64,000 nt of DNA from contig CAZFPL010000006.1 of NCBI GenBank assembly GCA_964521085.1, positions 1 to 64,000 of the forward strand. Reading direction: 5' to 3'. Numbering within the stretch: position 1 is the first letter of the stretch; every line of letters starts with the position of its first letter. The DNA is from JAFGKK01 sp964521085 (GTDB lineage: Bacteria; Chloroflexota; Anaerolineae; Anaerolineales; RBG-16-64-43). The notes under the pieces are model-generated. The model saw only the letters and a program-made list of their open reading frames with translations, was not told the origin of the DNA and did not search any database. A program made the position numbers and the translations under genes. Positions 25,994-33,724 of this stretch are shown here, piece after piece.

Positions 25994-27448
25994 ATGGCAT
26001 CCTATCCGTCAACGTCCTCCCCCGACACAACGGCAAGGGAATATTTTAATGAGCGGCGAAGCTATTGGGATTCGATTGCGCGCCGGATGGATTCCATGCA
26101 CAGCTGGAACGGGTTCTATCGCAACCGGCTGCAGCAAGTCTACGCCGGCCTGATCGCTCCCGGGTCGCGGGTATTGGAGTTCGGATGCCATCAGGGCGAC
26201 CTGCTCGCCGCGGTCAATCCCTCGTTCGGGGTCGGCGTGGATTTCTCAAGGGAAATGGTCCGCCGTGCCAGGAGCCGGCACCCGCACCTTCGATTCATCG
26301 AAGCGGATGCCCATGCCGTCCCCCTGGGAGGAAAATTCGACGCCATCATTCTCTCCGATCTTCTAAATGACGCCTGGGATGTCCAAAAGATTTTTCAACA
26401 AATCTCCCGATTGTCAACAATGCATACGCGGATCATCATCAATTCGTATTCCCGGGTTTGGGAACCGCCCCTCGCGGTCGTTCGCAAATTGGGCCTGGCG
26501 CAGCCGGTTTTGCCGGGAAACTGGCTGACGGCCGAGGACATCGTCAACTTCGCCAATCTCGAAAACAACGAGGTCTTCCGGCAATGGCAGGAGATCCTCT
26601 TCCCGCTGCCGATCCCGGTCCTCGCGGACTTCTGCAATAAATTCCTTGTGAGGTTCTGGCCTTTTCGCCTTCTGGCGCTCTCGAATTTTTTCGTCGCGCG
26701 GCCGAAACCGGACCCGCGGGCCGCCGGGGAATACTCCGTTTCGGTGGTCATCCCGGCCCGGAACGAGGAAGGCAATATCGCGAAAATTTTTTCCCGGGTC
26801 CCGGAGATGGGGAAGGGAACGGAGCTGATTTTCGTCGAGGGTCATTCCCGCGATCAAACGCTGGAAGTCATCCGGCGCGAAATCCAAAACCATCCCCGCC
26901 GATCCGTCCAGCTCCTTCGGCAGACGGGAATTGGAAAGGGGGATGCCGTCCGGATGGGGCTTCCCCAAGCCCGCGGCGAGGTGTTGATGATCCTGGATGC
27001 GGACCTGACGGTTTCCCCGGACGATCTGCCACGCTTTTACGACGCCCTGGTTTCCGGCAAAGGCGAGTTGGTGAACGGGGTTCGCTTGGTGTATCCCATG
27101 GAACGGCAGGCGATGCGATTCCTCAACCTTATGGGCAACAAATTTTTCTCCCTGAGCCTCTCCTGGCTGTTGGGACAACCGATCAAAGACAGCCTGTGCG
27201 GCACCAAGGTTCTATGGAAGTCCGATTACAATAAAATCGCCGCCAACCGCGCCTATTTCGGCGAATTGGACCCGTTCGGCGATTTCGATCTCATTTTTGG
27301 GGCGGTGAAATTGAACCGACGGATCGTGGATTTGCCGATTCGGTACCGCGAACGGACGTATGGAACCACGAACATCCATCGGTGGTCGCACGGTTGGCTG
27401 CTGGCGAAAATGCTGATCGTTGCGGCGCGGACAATTAAATTCGTATAG
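25994..27448 (+). CDS. Methyltransferase-GT2 fusion (SAM methyltransferase + polyprenyl-phosphate glycosyltransferase-like)
   Basis: This 484-aa protein has two domains. Residues about 15-240 are a class I SAM methyltransferase: SRVLEFGCHQGDLLAAV is the glycine motif, FIEADAHAVPL motif II and AIILSDLLNDAWD motif III. Residues about 245-484 are a GT2 domain of the DPM1/polyprenol-phosphate mannosyltransferase type: VSVVIPARNEEGNI, EGHSRDQTLEV, then MILDADLTVSP with the DxD-like metal site and LCGTKVLW. No membrane anchor follows. Six bp separate it from the GT39-like gene, and a further methyltransferase follows. Such fusions are found in polysaccharide loci; substrates are unknown. Confidence 0.85.
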   Translation: MASYPSTSSPDTTAREYFNERRSYWDSIARRMDSMHSWNGFYRNRLQQVYAGLIAPGSRVLEFGCHQGDLLAAVNPSFGVGVDFSREMVRRARSRHPHLRFIEADAHAVPLGGKFDAIILSDLLNDAWDVQKIFQQISRLSTMHTRIIINSYSRVWEPPLAVVRKLGLAQPVLPGNWLTAEDIVNFANLENNEVFRQWQEILFPLPIPVLADFCNKFLVRFWPFRLLALSNFFVARPKPDPRAAGEYSVSVVIPARNEEGNIAKIFSRVPEMGKGTELIFVEGHSRDQTLEVIRREIQNHPRRSVQLLRQTGIGKGDAVRMGLPQARGEVLMILDADLTVSPDDLPRFYDALVSGKGELVNGVRLVYPMERQAMRFLNLMGNKFFSLSLSWLLGQPIKDSLCGTKVLWKSDYNKIAANRAYFGELDPFGDFDLIFGAVKLNRRIVDLPIRYRERTYGTTNIHRWSHGWLLAKMLIVAARTIKFV

Positions 27449-27492
27449 CGCACGGCCGGAAACAACAAAAGGGAACACGTCGATTTGCCGCC

Positions 27493-28140
27493 ATGCCTCT
27501 TCCGCGTCTGAAACTTCTCCCCCTTTCGGAGTACGTAGGCGTCAACCTGGAAGATCCAATCCGGTTCTATGGGCTGCCCATCATCGGTCCTTTATACCGC
27601 CGCCGGGTGGAAAACTGCCTGGCGGAATTATCGGGCGGCAGCCGGATTCTGGAAATCGGTTTTGGCTCCGGCGTGACGTTCCTGAACCTCTCCGAAACGT
27701 ACCAGGAACTGTACGGGCTGGATTTGACCGCCTCCGTGGAAATCATTCAGGGTTTTTATCGGCGGAAGGGCGTGGAGACCCGCCTGCGCAACGGCAGCAT
27801 ACTGGACATGCCGTTCCCGGACGGCTTTTTCGATTCCGTTCTGCTGATCAGCATCCTGGAACATCTGCGCCCGGCGGAGCAGCCCCTTGCGTTTCAGGAA
27901 ATATCCCGGGTGCTCAGGCGCGGCGGCCAGGTCGTCTACGGCATACCCCGCGAGCGGCCGCTCATGCGCTGTGCGTTCCGATTGCTGGGGTACGATATTC
28001 GGAAACATCATTTTTCCACCGAGGCGGATGCATCGAGCGCGGCCCGGAGCATATTCCGGGAAGTGTCCATCAAGAAAATGCGCGGCCCGATGGGTCTGTT
28101 CGGCGAGATTTACGAAATCGGCCATTTCCGAAAAGAGTAA
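27493..28140 (+). CDS. Class I SAM-dependent methyltransferase
   Basis: This 215-aa protein has the Rossmann motifs ILEIGFGSGVTFLNLS (about 50-65), LYGLDLTAS, RNGSILDMPFPDGFFDSVLLISILEHL (about 96-122) and VLRRGGQVVYGIPRERPLM. The pattern fits methyltransferase-11/UbiE-like enzymes. It closes the glycosylation cluster 44 bp after the fusion gene, so a sugar, lipid or quinone acceptor is possible. Confidence 0.85.
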   Translation: MPLPRLKLLPLSEYVGVNLEDPIRFYGLPIIGPLYRRRVENCLAELSGGSRILEIGFGSGVTFLNLSETYQELYGLDLTASVEIIQGFYRRKGVETRLRNGSILDMPFPDGFFDSVLLISILEHLRPAEQPLAFQEISRVLRRGGQVVYGIPRERPLMRCAFRLLGYDIRKHHFSTEADASSAARSIFREVSIKKMRGPMGLFGEIYEIGHFRKE

Positions 28141-28215
28141 TCCTTCATCATAGTTTTCGGTACAGGGGCGGAGACTACCCGGAATGGTAAATCCTACTCC
28201 GCATGTTATCGTGCC

Positions 28216-28296
28216 GCTTTGCGTCTTTGCGCCTTGGAACCTGTGCGTCAAGGTTTTTAAAAGGCAATGCAAAGGCGCCCAGGCGCAAAGAAAAAC
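28216..28296. repeat. Dispersed-type inverted repeat (CTTTGCGCCTTGG family)
   Basis: CTTTGCGCCTTGG at 28225-28237 is matched by CCCAGGCGCAAAG at 28278-28290 in reverse orientation, around an AT-rich centre. It has no coding content and lies between the methyltransferase gene and the tetR promoter. It looks like a small palindromic mobile or REP-like element. Confidence 0.5.
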
Positions 28297-28364
28297 CATA
28301 AAAAACCTCGTTTTTCCCTCAATTCCCGAATAGGACACTATAGATCGGACGGCGAATTCGGATA

Positions 28365-28392
28365 TTGACATTCCCCGGATAACTTATAAAAT
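28365..28392 (+). promoter_or_regulatory. Sigma70 promoter of the tetR-efflux operon
   Basis: TTGACA at 28365-28370, 16-bp spacer, TAAAAT at 28387-28392. The start point would lie inside the palindromic operator that follows directly. Confidence 0.75.
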
Positions 28393-28412
28393 AAATGAAC
28401 GTTCGTTCATTT
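28393..28412 (+). promoter_or_regulatory. Palindromic operator for the TetR-family regulator
   Basis: AAATGAAC-GTTC-GTTCATTT is an inverted repeat with 8-bp arms of the TGAACG type common for TetR/AcrR regulators. It sits directly after the -10, so bound repressor would block RNA polymerase. This points to autoregulation of the whole operon. Confidence 0.8.
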
Positions 28413-28428
28413 AATTGGGATTTATTCA

Positions 28429-29046
28429 ATGATCAGGAAGAAGAAAATCACACCCCGGAATACCCGCGACTCGATCATCCAGGCCGCATTTTCGTTGTTT
28501 CTCGAACGGGGATTTCATGGAACCAGTATGCGGCAAATCGCCTCCAAAGCGGGCCTGACGGTTGCGGCGGCTTACAACCACTTCAAGAATAAGGAGAAGT
28601 TGTATGAAGCCGTGCTGCGCCTCCACCAACCTTACGCCCATGTCCTCCCTGCCCTGGCAAATGCCCAAGGCGAGACCGTCGAGGAATTACTCGCCTCGGC
28701 TGCCCGGTTGATGATCGAAGCGCTCGACCGGGAGCCGGGATTCCTCAAACTTATGTTCATTGAAATCGTGGAATTCAAAAACAAGCATATCCCGGGGTTG
28801 TTCCACGAAGTGTTCCCGCAGTTGGCCGGCTTCATTCAAAGGATCTCCGGGCGCAAAGGGCGGCTGCGATCCATCCCCCCGGCCGTCTTGGTGCGGTCAT
28901 TCGCCGGACTGTTTTTTTCCTACTACATCACCGAACTCCTGATTTGGAAATATCTGCCGGCCTCCATGCAAACCGAATGCTTCGATGATTTCGTAAATAT
29001 CTATCTGCACGGGGTGATTGCCCCCGCCCCGGCGGCTACGGAGTGA
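28429..29046 (+). CDS. TetR/AcrR-family transcriptional regulator
   Basis: This 205-aa protein has an N-terminal helix-turn-helix (about 12-58: TRDSIIQAAFSLFLERGFHGTSMRQIA, then AGLTVAAAYNHFKNKEKLYEAV). The helical C-terminal domain (about 70-200) is the ligand-sensing and dimer part. Its gene lies 17 bp behind a TGAACG-type operator and directly before the efflux genes, whose start overlaps or abuts its stop. It probably represses the operon until a substrate of the pump binds. Confidence 0.93.
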   Translation: MIRKKKITPRNTRDSIIQAAFSLFLERGFHGTSMRQIASKAGLTVAAAYNHFKNKEKLYEAVLRLHQPYAHVLPALANAQGETVEELLASAARLMIEALDREPGFLKLMFIEIVEFKNKHIPGLFHEVFPQLAGFIQRISGRKGRLRSIPPAVLVRSFAGLFFSYYITELLIWKYLPASMQTECFDDFVNIYLHGVIAPAPAATE

Positions 29047-29048
29047 CC

Positions 29049-30182
29049 ATGTCCTTCTCGCGATTGCTGGCCCTCATCCGCAAGGAATTCCTCCAGATCC
29101 GCCGGGATCCGCGCACGCTGATTCTGGTGATCGTGATCCCGATCATGCAGATGATCCTGCTTGGGTATGCCGCCACCAACGATGTCCGCAACGTTCCCTT
29201 GGTCGTCCTCGACCAGGACCGCAGCCCGCAAGCCCGCGCACTCCTCGAAGCCTACCGGGTGGCGGATTACTTCCGCCTGGTCGGAGAGGTCGATTCGGAG
29301 CAGGATCTGCGGGCGGCGATCGACGGCGGGAAAGCGCGCGCCGGCCTGATCATCCCGCCCGATTACGGGGAACGAATCACCAGCGGCGCCAAAGCCCAGG
29401 TCTCCTTCATCCTCGACGGCTCCGATCCAACGGTGGCTTCCACCGCACTTTCCGCCGCGCAGATGATCGGGCAATCGTTCGCCACGGCCATCCTTTCGGA
29501 ACGCATGGCCCGCCGCGGTTCCACGGCGGCCGTCGAACCGCCGCTGGAAGTGCTGACCCAGGTCTGGTACAACCCGGACCTGATCAGCGCGTATTTCATG
29601 ATCCCCGGCGTGATCGGCGTCATCCTCCAAGCGTTGACTTCGATCCTCACCGCCACCGCTATCGTCCGCGAACGGGAACGCGGGACGATCGAGCAACTCA
29701 TCGTCACCCCCATTCGTCCGCTCGAACTCATCATCGGCAAGTTGCTGCCGTACGTCCTGCTTTCATTCCTGAACACCTTCGAAGTGATCGCCCTCGGCCA
29801 CTGGTGGTTCGGCGTCCCGGTCCGCGGTGACCTGGTAATGATCGCGTTGTTGTCGGGGTTGTTCCTGCTTTCGAGCCTCGGAATCGGGATTCTTGCATCG
29901 ACCATAGCCAACACCCAGCAGGAAGCCATGCTCACCGTGTGGATGACGCTGCTCCCCAGCATTTTCCTTTCGGGATTCTTCTTCCCGCTCGAAGCCATGC
30001 CGCCGGTGTTGCAAGCGGTTTCGTACCTGACTCCGCTCCGCTATTATCTGATCATCATCCGCTCCCTGATGCTGAAAGGGGTAGGAGTGGAAGCGTTCAC
30101 CAATGAAATCATCGCACTCGCGGTATTCGGCGTGCTGATCATGGGGATTGCCGCGCTGCGGTTCCGCAAACGCCTGGATTAA
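29049..30182 (+). CDS. ABC-2-type efflux permease (YbhR/YbhS-like)
   Basis: 377 aa from ATG 29049, with GGAG 5 nt upstream; a GTG at 29043 overlapping the regulator's stop is also possible. It starts with LIRKEFLQIRRDPRTLILVIVIPIMQMILLGYA, typical of this group, then an extracellular loop of about 150 residues. The ABC-2 core follows (TAIVRERERGTIEQLIVTPIRPLELIIGKLLPY) and five more membrane segments, including TLLPSIFLSGFFFPLEAMPP. It forms the membrane channel with the two ATPases downstream. Only one permease gene is present, so it may act as a homodimer. Confidence 0.9.
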   Translation: MSFSRLLALIRKEFLQIRRDPRTLILVIVIPIMQMILLGYAATNDVRNVPLVVLDQDRSPQARALLEAYRVADYFRLVGEVDSEQDLRAAIDGGKARAGLIIPPDYGERITSGAKAQVSFILDGSDPTVASTALSAAQMIGQSFATAILSERMARRGSTAAVEPPLEVLTQVWYNPDLISAYFMIPGVIGVILQALTSILTATAIVRERERGTIEQLIVTPIRPLELIIGKLLPYVLLSFLNTFEVIALGHWWFGVPVRGDLVMIALLSGLFLLSSLGIGILASTIANTQQEAMLTVWMTLLPSIFLSGFFFPLEAMPPVLQAVSYLTPLRYYLIIIRSLMLKGVGVEAFTNEIIALAVFGVLIMGIAALRFRKRLD

Positions 30183-30198
30183 CGTCAAGGAGGTTTCC

Positions 30199-31545
30199 AT
30201 GCACGGGAAAATTCGTCGCATCCTGCCGGTCATCGTCATCCTCGTTCTGGCAAGCGCCGCCCTCGCCTGGTATTTCTTCGCGCGGGCCGGCTCGCAAACG
30301 AGCGGCGCCATCACCGCTTCCGGTACGGTCGAAGCGGTGGAAGTGATCATCTCCACCGAAATTTCCGGCCGGGTGACGGAAGTCCTCGTCTCGCAGGGGG
30401 AATCCGTCACCGCCGGCCAGGCGCTGATCAAACTGGATGGTACGCTGCTGCAAGCCCAGCGCAACCTGGCGGAAGCCGGCCAAGCCACAGCCCAAGCCGG
30501 ATCAAATTCCGCGCGTGCGGCGCTGGAAACGGCGCGCACGCAATACGAGCAGATTCTGGAGACGGCCCGCTTGGCGGAATCCCCCGCCCGCTCGGCCGCC
30601 CTGGGATCGTCGCAACCCTCGGATTTCGACCTGCCGAATTGGTATTTCACCAAGGAAGAGCAGATCGCCGCCATGGAAGCGGAAGTGGAAGCCGCCGGCA
30701 AAGCCCTGGAGATCGAGCGCGAACGATTGAAATTGCTTCTCAATGATCCGGAGTACGCGGGGATCCTCGCCGCCGAGCAGCGATTGGCCCAGGCGCGCGC
30801 GGCATACCTCACGGCGCAGGACGCGCTGAATAAGGCAAAGGCGGCCGGCGCGGACAAGGAATTGATCGATGCCGCACAGGCGCAATTCGACTCCGCCAAG
30901 GAGGAATTGGAGGCCGCCCAGCAAGCGTACGACGAATTGCTTAACACCGATCAAGGAAAGAAACTTCTGGAGGCCCGGGCAAGAGTCCGCGCGGCGGAGG
31001 AACGCTACTACGCCGCCCTCGACCGGCTGGCCCGGCTGCATACCGGCGAGGATTCATATGCCGTCAAGCTGGCCGCAGCAGCCGTGCAACAGGCCGAAGC
31101 GGGCGTCACCCAGGCCGAAAAAGCCGCCGCCCAGGCTCAGGCCCAACTCGATTCGATCGACGCGCAAATCGGCAAGCTGACCGTGTTCGCCCCCGCCGAC
31201 GGCACCGTGATTGAACGCAATATCGAACCCGGCGAGATGGCCATCGCCGGTTCCACCGCGCTGGTCCTCGGCCAACTCGATACATTGACCATCACCGTAT
31301 ACATCCCGGAGGATCGTTACGGGGATATCCAAGTAGGGGAGACCGTCGAAATCACCGTCGACTCCTTCCCCGGCCAGACCTTCACCGGTTCGGTCACCCG
31401 GATCGCGGACCGGGCGCAGTTTACCCCGCGCAACGTTCAAACCGAAGAAGGCCGCCGGACCACGGTATTCGCCGTGGAAATCACGGTAAGCAACCCCGGA
31501 CCGGAATTGAAACCCGGCATGCCGGCGGACGTGGTCTTCGAGTAG
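30199..31545 (+). CDS. HlyD-family membrane-fusion (adaptor) protein
   Basis: 448 aa from ATG 30199, which has a perfect AAGGAGG 5 nt upstream; a longer in-frame start at 30148 is inside the permease gene. One N-terminal membrane segment (about 10-28) is followed by a biotinyl-lipoyl half (SGRVTEVLVSQGESVTAGQALIKLDG). A long alpha-helical coiled hairpin rich in Ala/Gln/Glu covers about 75-320. The second lipoyl half (LTVFAPADGTVIERNIEPGEMAIAGS) and a beta-barrel domain follow. It links the ABC pump to the cell surface. It resembles YbhG/MacA-type adaptors. Confidence 0.9.
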   Translation: MHGKIRRILPVIVILVLASAALAWYFFARAGSQTSGAITASGTVEAVEVIISTEISGRVTEVLVSQGESVTAGQALIKLDGTLLQAQRNLAEAGQATAQAGSNSARAALETARTQYEQILETARLAESPARSAALGSSQPSDFDLPNWYFTKEEQIAAMEAEVEAAGKALEIERERLKLLLNDPEYAGILAAEQRLAQARAAYLTAQDALNKAKAAGADKELIDAAQAQFDSAKEELEAAQQAYDELLNTDQGKKLLEARARVRAAEERYYAALDRLARLHTGEDSYAVKLAAAAVQQAEAGVTQAEKAAAQAQAQLDSIDAQIGKLTVFAPADGTVIERNIEPGEMAIAGSTALVLGQLDTLTITVYIPEDRYGDIQVGETVEITVDSFPGQTFTGSVTRIADRAQFTPRNVQTEEGRRTTVFAVEITVSNPGPELKPGMPADVVFE

Positions 31546-31578
31546 GCAGGGCACCGAAGCCAGGAGAGAAGGCAAGGA

Positions 31579-31672
31579 ATGAATCCACGAAGGACAAGAA
31601 GAGCACCAAAGAATAATAAGAAACACGAAGTCTTGGAGGAATAAATTCATGCTCTTCGTGCTCTTCGTGGAG
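31579..31672. repeat. Dispersed-type inverted repeat (CCACGAAG...CTTCGTGG family)
   Basis: CCACGAAGGACAAGAAGAGCAC near the left end is matched by GTGCTCTTCGTGG near the right end, with the inner motif CTCTTCGTG repeated twice. It lies in the 162-bp gap between the adaptor gene and the first ATPase gene. It is non-coding and probably a small palindromic repeat element. Confidence 0.5.
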
Positions 31673-31707
31673 AAGAATAGAAATCCCTGTTTGTATAGTC
31701 TTGGAAT

Positions 31708-32667
31708 ATGGAAAAGGGAAAAATCTTGACACCGAGCAGGATTGCGATCGAAGCGGAAAGCGTGGTTAAAACATACGGCGACGTTCATGCCGTCGACAAC
31801 CTCACCCTGCGTGTGGAAGAGGGCGAGATCTACGGCCTGGTGGGTCCGGACGGCGCCGGAAAGACCACGATGATGCGCCTATTGTGCGGGGCGGTGGCGC
31901 CCTCATCCGGGAAGGTCAAGGTCGCCGGATGGCCCATCCCAAAACAGGTTGAGCAAGCCCGGTCCCACATCGGATATCTGCCGCAGCGTTTCTCGCTTTA
32001 TGAAGAATTGACGGTTCTGGAGAATCTGCGGTTCTTCGCCGAAGTCCGCTCGCTCTCCGGCAAGGATTGGCTTCCGCGCAGCAAGGAGATCCTGGATTTC
32101 GTCGGGCTGAGCGAGTTCGCCGGCCGCCGCGCGGGGCAGCTCTCCGGCGGGATGAAGCAAAAACTCGGATTGGCCGCCGCGCTGGTCCACCGGCCGAAAA
32201 TCCTCCTGCTCGACGAACCCACCACCGGCGTGGATCCCGCGACCCGGCAATCCTTCTGGCAGTTGATCATCCGGTTGGTTTCGGAAGGAAGCCTTTCGGT
32301 TCTGGTCAGCACACCGTATATGGATGAAGCCGGCAGATGCAACCGGGTGGGTTTCATGCAATCCGGGCGCCTGATCGTCGAAGGTCCGCCCGGCCGGCTG
32401 CGCGCCATGCTGGACGACCGGATCCTCGAGGTGCTCGGCCAGCCGCTCGGCCTTCTGCGGAAAAGCGTCCGCGATGATCCGGATGTGGAGGATGCGCAGA
32501 TGTTCGGAGACCGCCTGCACCTGCGGACGCGCGCCGGAGCCCGGGATGCCGTCGCCGGACGGATCCGGCAAATCGCCGTTGAAAAACGGATCACGGTCGA
32601 ACGGGTGCGCCCGATCGCCGCCGGTTTGGAGGATGTGTTTATTTCCCTGCTGGAGGTGAAGCGGTGA
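31708..32667 (+). CDS. ABC transporter ATPase 1 (YbhF N-half-like)
   Basis: This 319-aa protein has Walker A GPDGAGKTT (about 46-54), Q-loop YLPQRFSLYEELT, signature LSGGMKQKL, Walker B ILLLDEPTTGVDP and an H-loop replaced by STPYMDEA (Thr-Pro where many relatives have a His). The C-terminal ~80 residues (DDRILEVLGQPLGLLRKS..) are the usual extension of drug/Na efflux ATPases. The stop overlaps the start of the second ATPase (GTGA). It probably forms a heterodimer with that protein and drives the ABC-2 permease. Confidence 0.9.
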   Translation: MEKGKILTPSRIAIEAESVVKTYGDVHAVDNLTLRVEEGEIYGLVGPDGAGKTTMMRLLCGAVAPSSGKVKVAGWPIPKQVEQARSHIGYLPQRFSLYEELTVLENLRFFAEVRSLSGKDWLPRSKEILDFVGLSEFAGRRAGQLSGGMKQKLGLAAALVHRPKILLLDEPTTGVDPATRQSFWQLIIRLVSEGSLSVLVSTPYMDEAGRCNRVGFMQSGRLIVEGPPGRLRAMLDDRILEVLGQPLGLLRKSVRDDPDVEDAQMFGDRLHLRTRAGARDAVAGRIRQIAVEKRITVERVRPIAAGLEDVFISLLEVKR

Positions 32668-33587
32668 ACGCGGTCGTTCATACCGACGCCTTGACCAAAC
32701 GCTTCGGCCTGTTCACCGCGGTGGACGGGGTGAGTTTCGAGATCCCGGCAGGCGAAGTGGTCGGGTTCCTCGGACCGAACGGGTCGGGAAAGACGACCAC
32801 CATCCGCATGCTGCTGGGATTGCTCCAGCCGACCTCCGGCAACGCCGACGTCCTGGGGTTCGACGTCCGGAAAAATCCGGAGGAGATTCGCGAGCGGGTG
32901 GGATACGTCAGCCAGAAGTTCGCGCTGTATTACGACCTGACCGTAATCGAAAACCTGCAATTCTATGCGGGAGTCTATGGAGTGGCCGACCGCGGGCGGA
33001 TCCGGGACGTGCTGCACCTCGTGGGTCTGGAGAAATTCGACCGCACGCCGGTAGCCGGGCTTTCCACCGGCTGGAGGCAGCGGCTGGCGCTTGCCACGGC
33101 GATCGTTCACAAACCGAAATTGTTCTTTCTCGATGAACCCACCTCGGGCGTGGATCCCACCGCCCGGCGCGCTTTTTGGGATCTGATCTACCGCCTGGTG
33201 GAGGAAGGCACGACCGCGCTCGTCACCACGCACTACATGGACGAAGCTGAGTACTGCAGCCGGGTGGGAATCATGAGCGGCGGCCGGCTGCTGGCGCTGG
33301 ATACTCCCGGCGCGCTGAAGCGCGAGGCGTTGCCCGGCCGCGCGTGGGACGTGTACGCCGACCCGCTGCTGCCCGCGCTGGCCGCGCTGGGGGCGTGCCC
33401 GTGCGTCCTGCGCGCCGGATTGGCGGGAGACCATTTGCGTGCGATCACACCGGTCGAGACGGAGGAAGCGGATTTGCTTGCAAGCATCCGGCCGGAAGGG
33501 ATTCGCATCCATTCGCTGGAGTTGGCGGAACCGACTCTGGAAGATGTATTTTTATCGTTAACCACGCAGAAATCCCCGGCCCCCTGA
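32664..33587 (+). CDS. ABC transporter ATPase 2 (YbhF C-half-like)
   Basis: This 307-aa protein starts at GTG within the previous stop codon. Walker A is GPNGSGKTT, Walker B LFFLDEPTSGVDP, and the H-loop TTHYMDEAEYC is intact. The signature reads LSTGWRQRL instead of LSGGxxQR, as in the second half of YbhF-type ATPases. With its neighbour it makes one functional ATPase pair in which one signature is non-standard. It ends the efflux operon. Confidence 0.9.
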   Translation: MNAVVHTDALTKRFGLFTAVDGVSFEIPAGEVVGFLGPNGSGKTTTIRMLLGLLQPTSGNADVLGFDVRKNPEEIRERVGYVSQKFALYYDLTVIENLQFYAGVYGVADRGRIRDVLHLVGLEKFDRTPVAGLSTGWRQRLALATAIVHKPKLFFLDEPTSGVDPTARRAFWDLIYRLVEEGTTALVTTHYMDEAEYCSRVGIMSGGRLLALDTPGALKREALPGRAWDVYADPLLPALAALGACPCVLRAGLAGDHLRAITPVETEEADLLASIRPEGIRIHSLELAEPTLEDVFLSLTTQKSPAP

Positions 33588-33724
33588 CGGTTTTCCACCG
33601 CAAGGAAGAATTGGATATTTCATGCTATTATGGGATAGCCTTTCCCCTTCCGGAAACGGCGAAGGGGAAACCGTTTTCTGCTCCATGCTCATCGGCATTT
33701 TTGCCGGCCTTTGCGGAGGTCTCC

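Noticed and set aside
33344..33724. Longer start for the PAS histidine kinase
   Set aside because: This part lies inside the second ATPase gene in another frame; the ATG at 33725 has a GGAGGT site.
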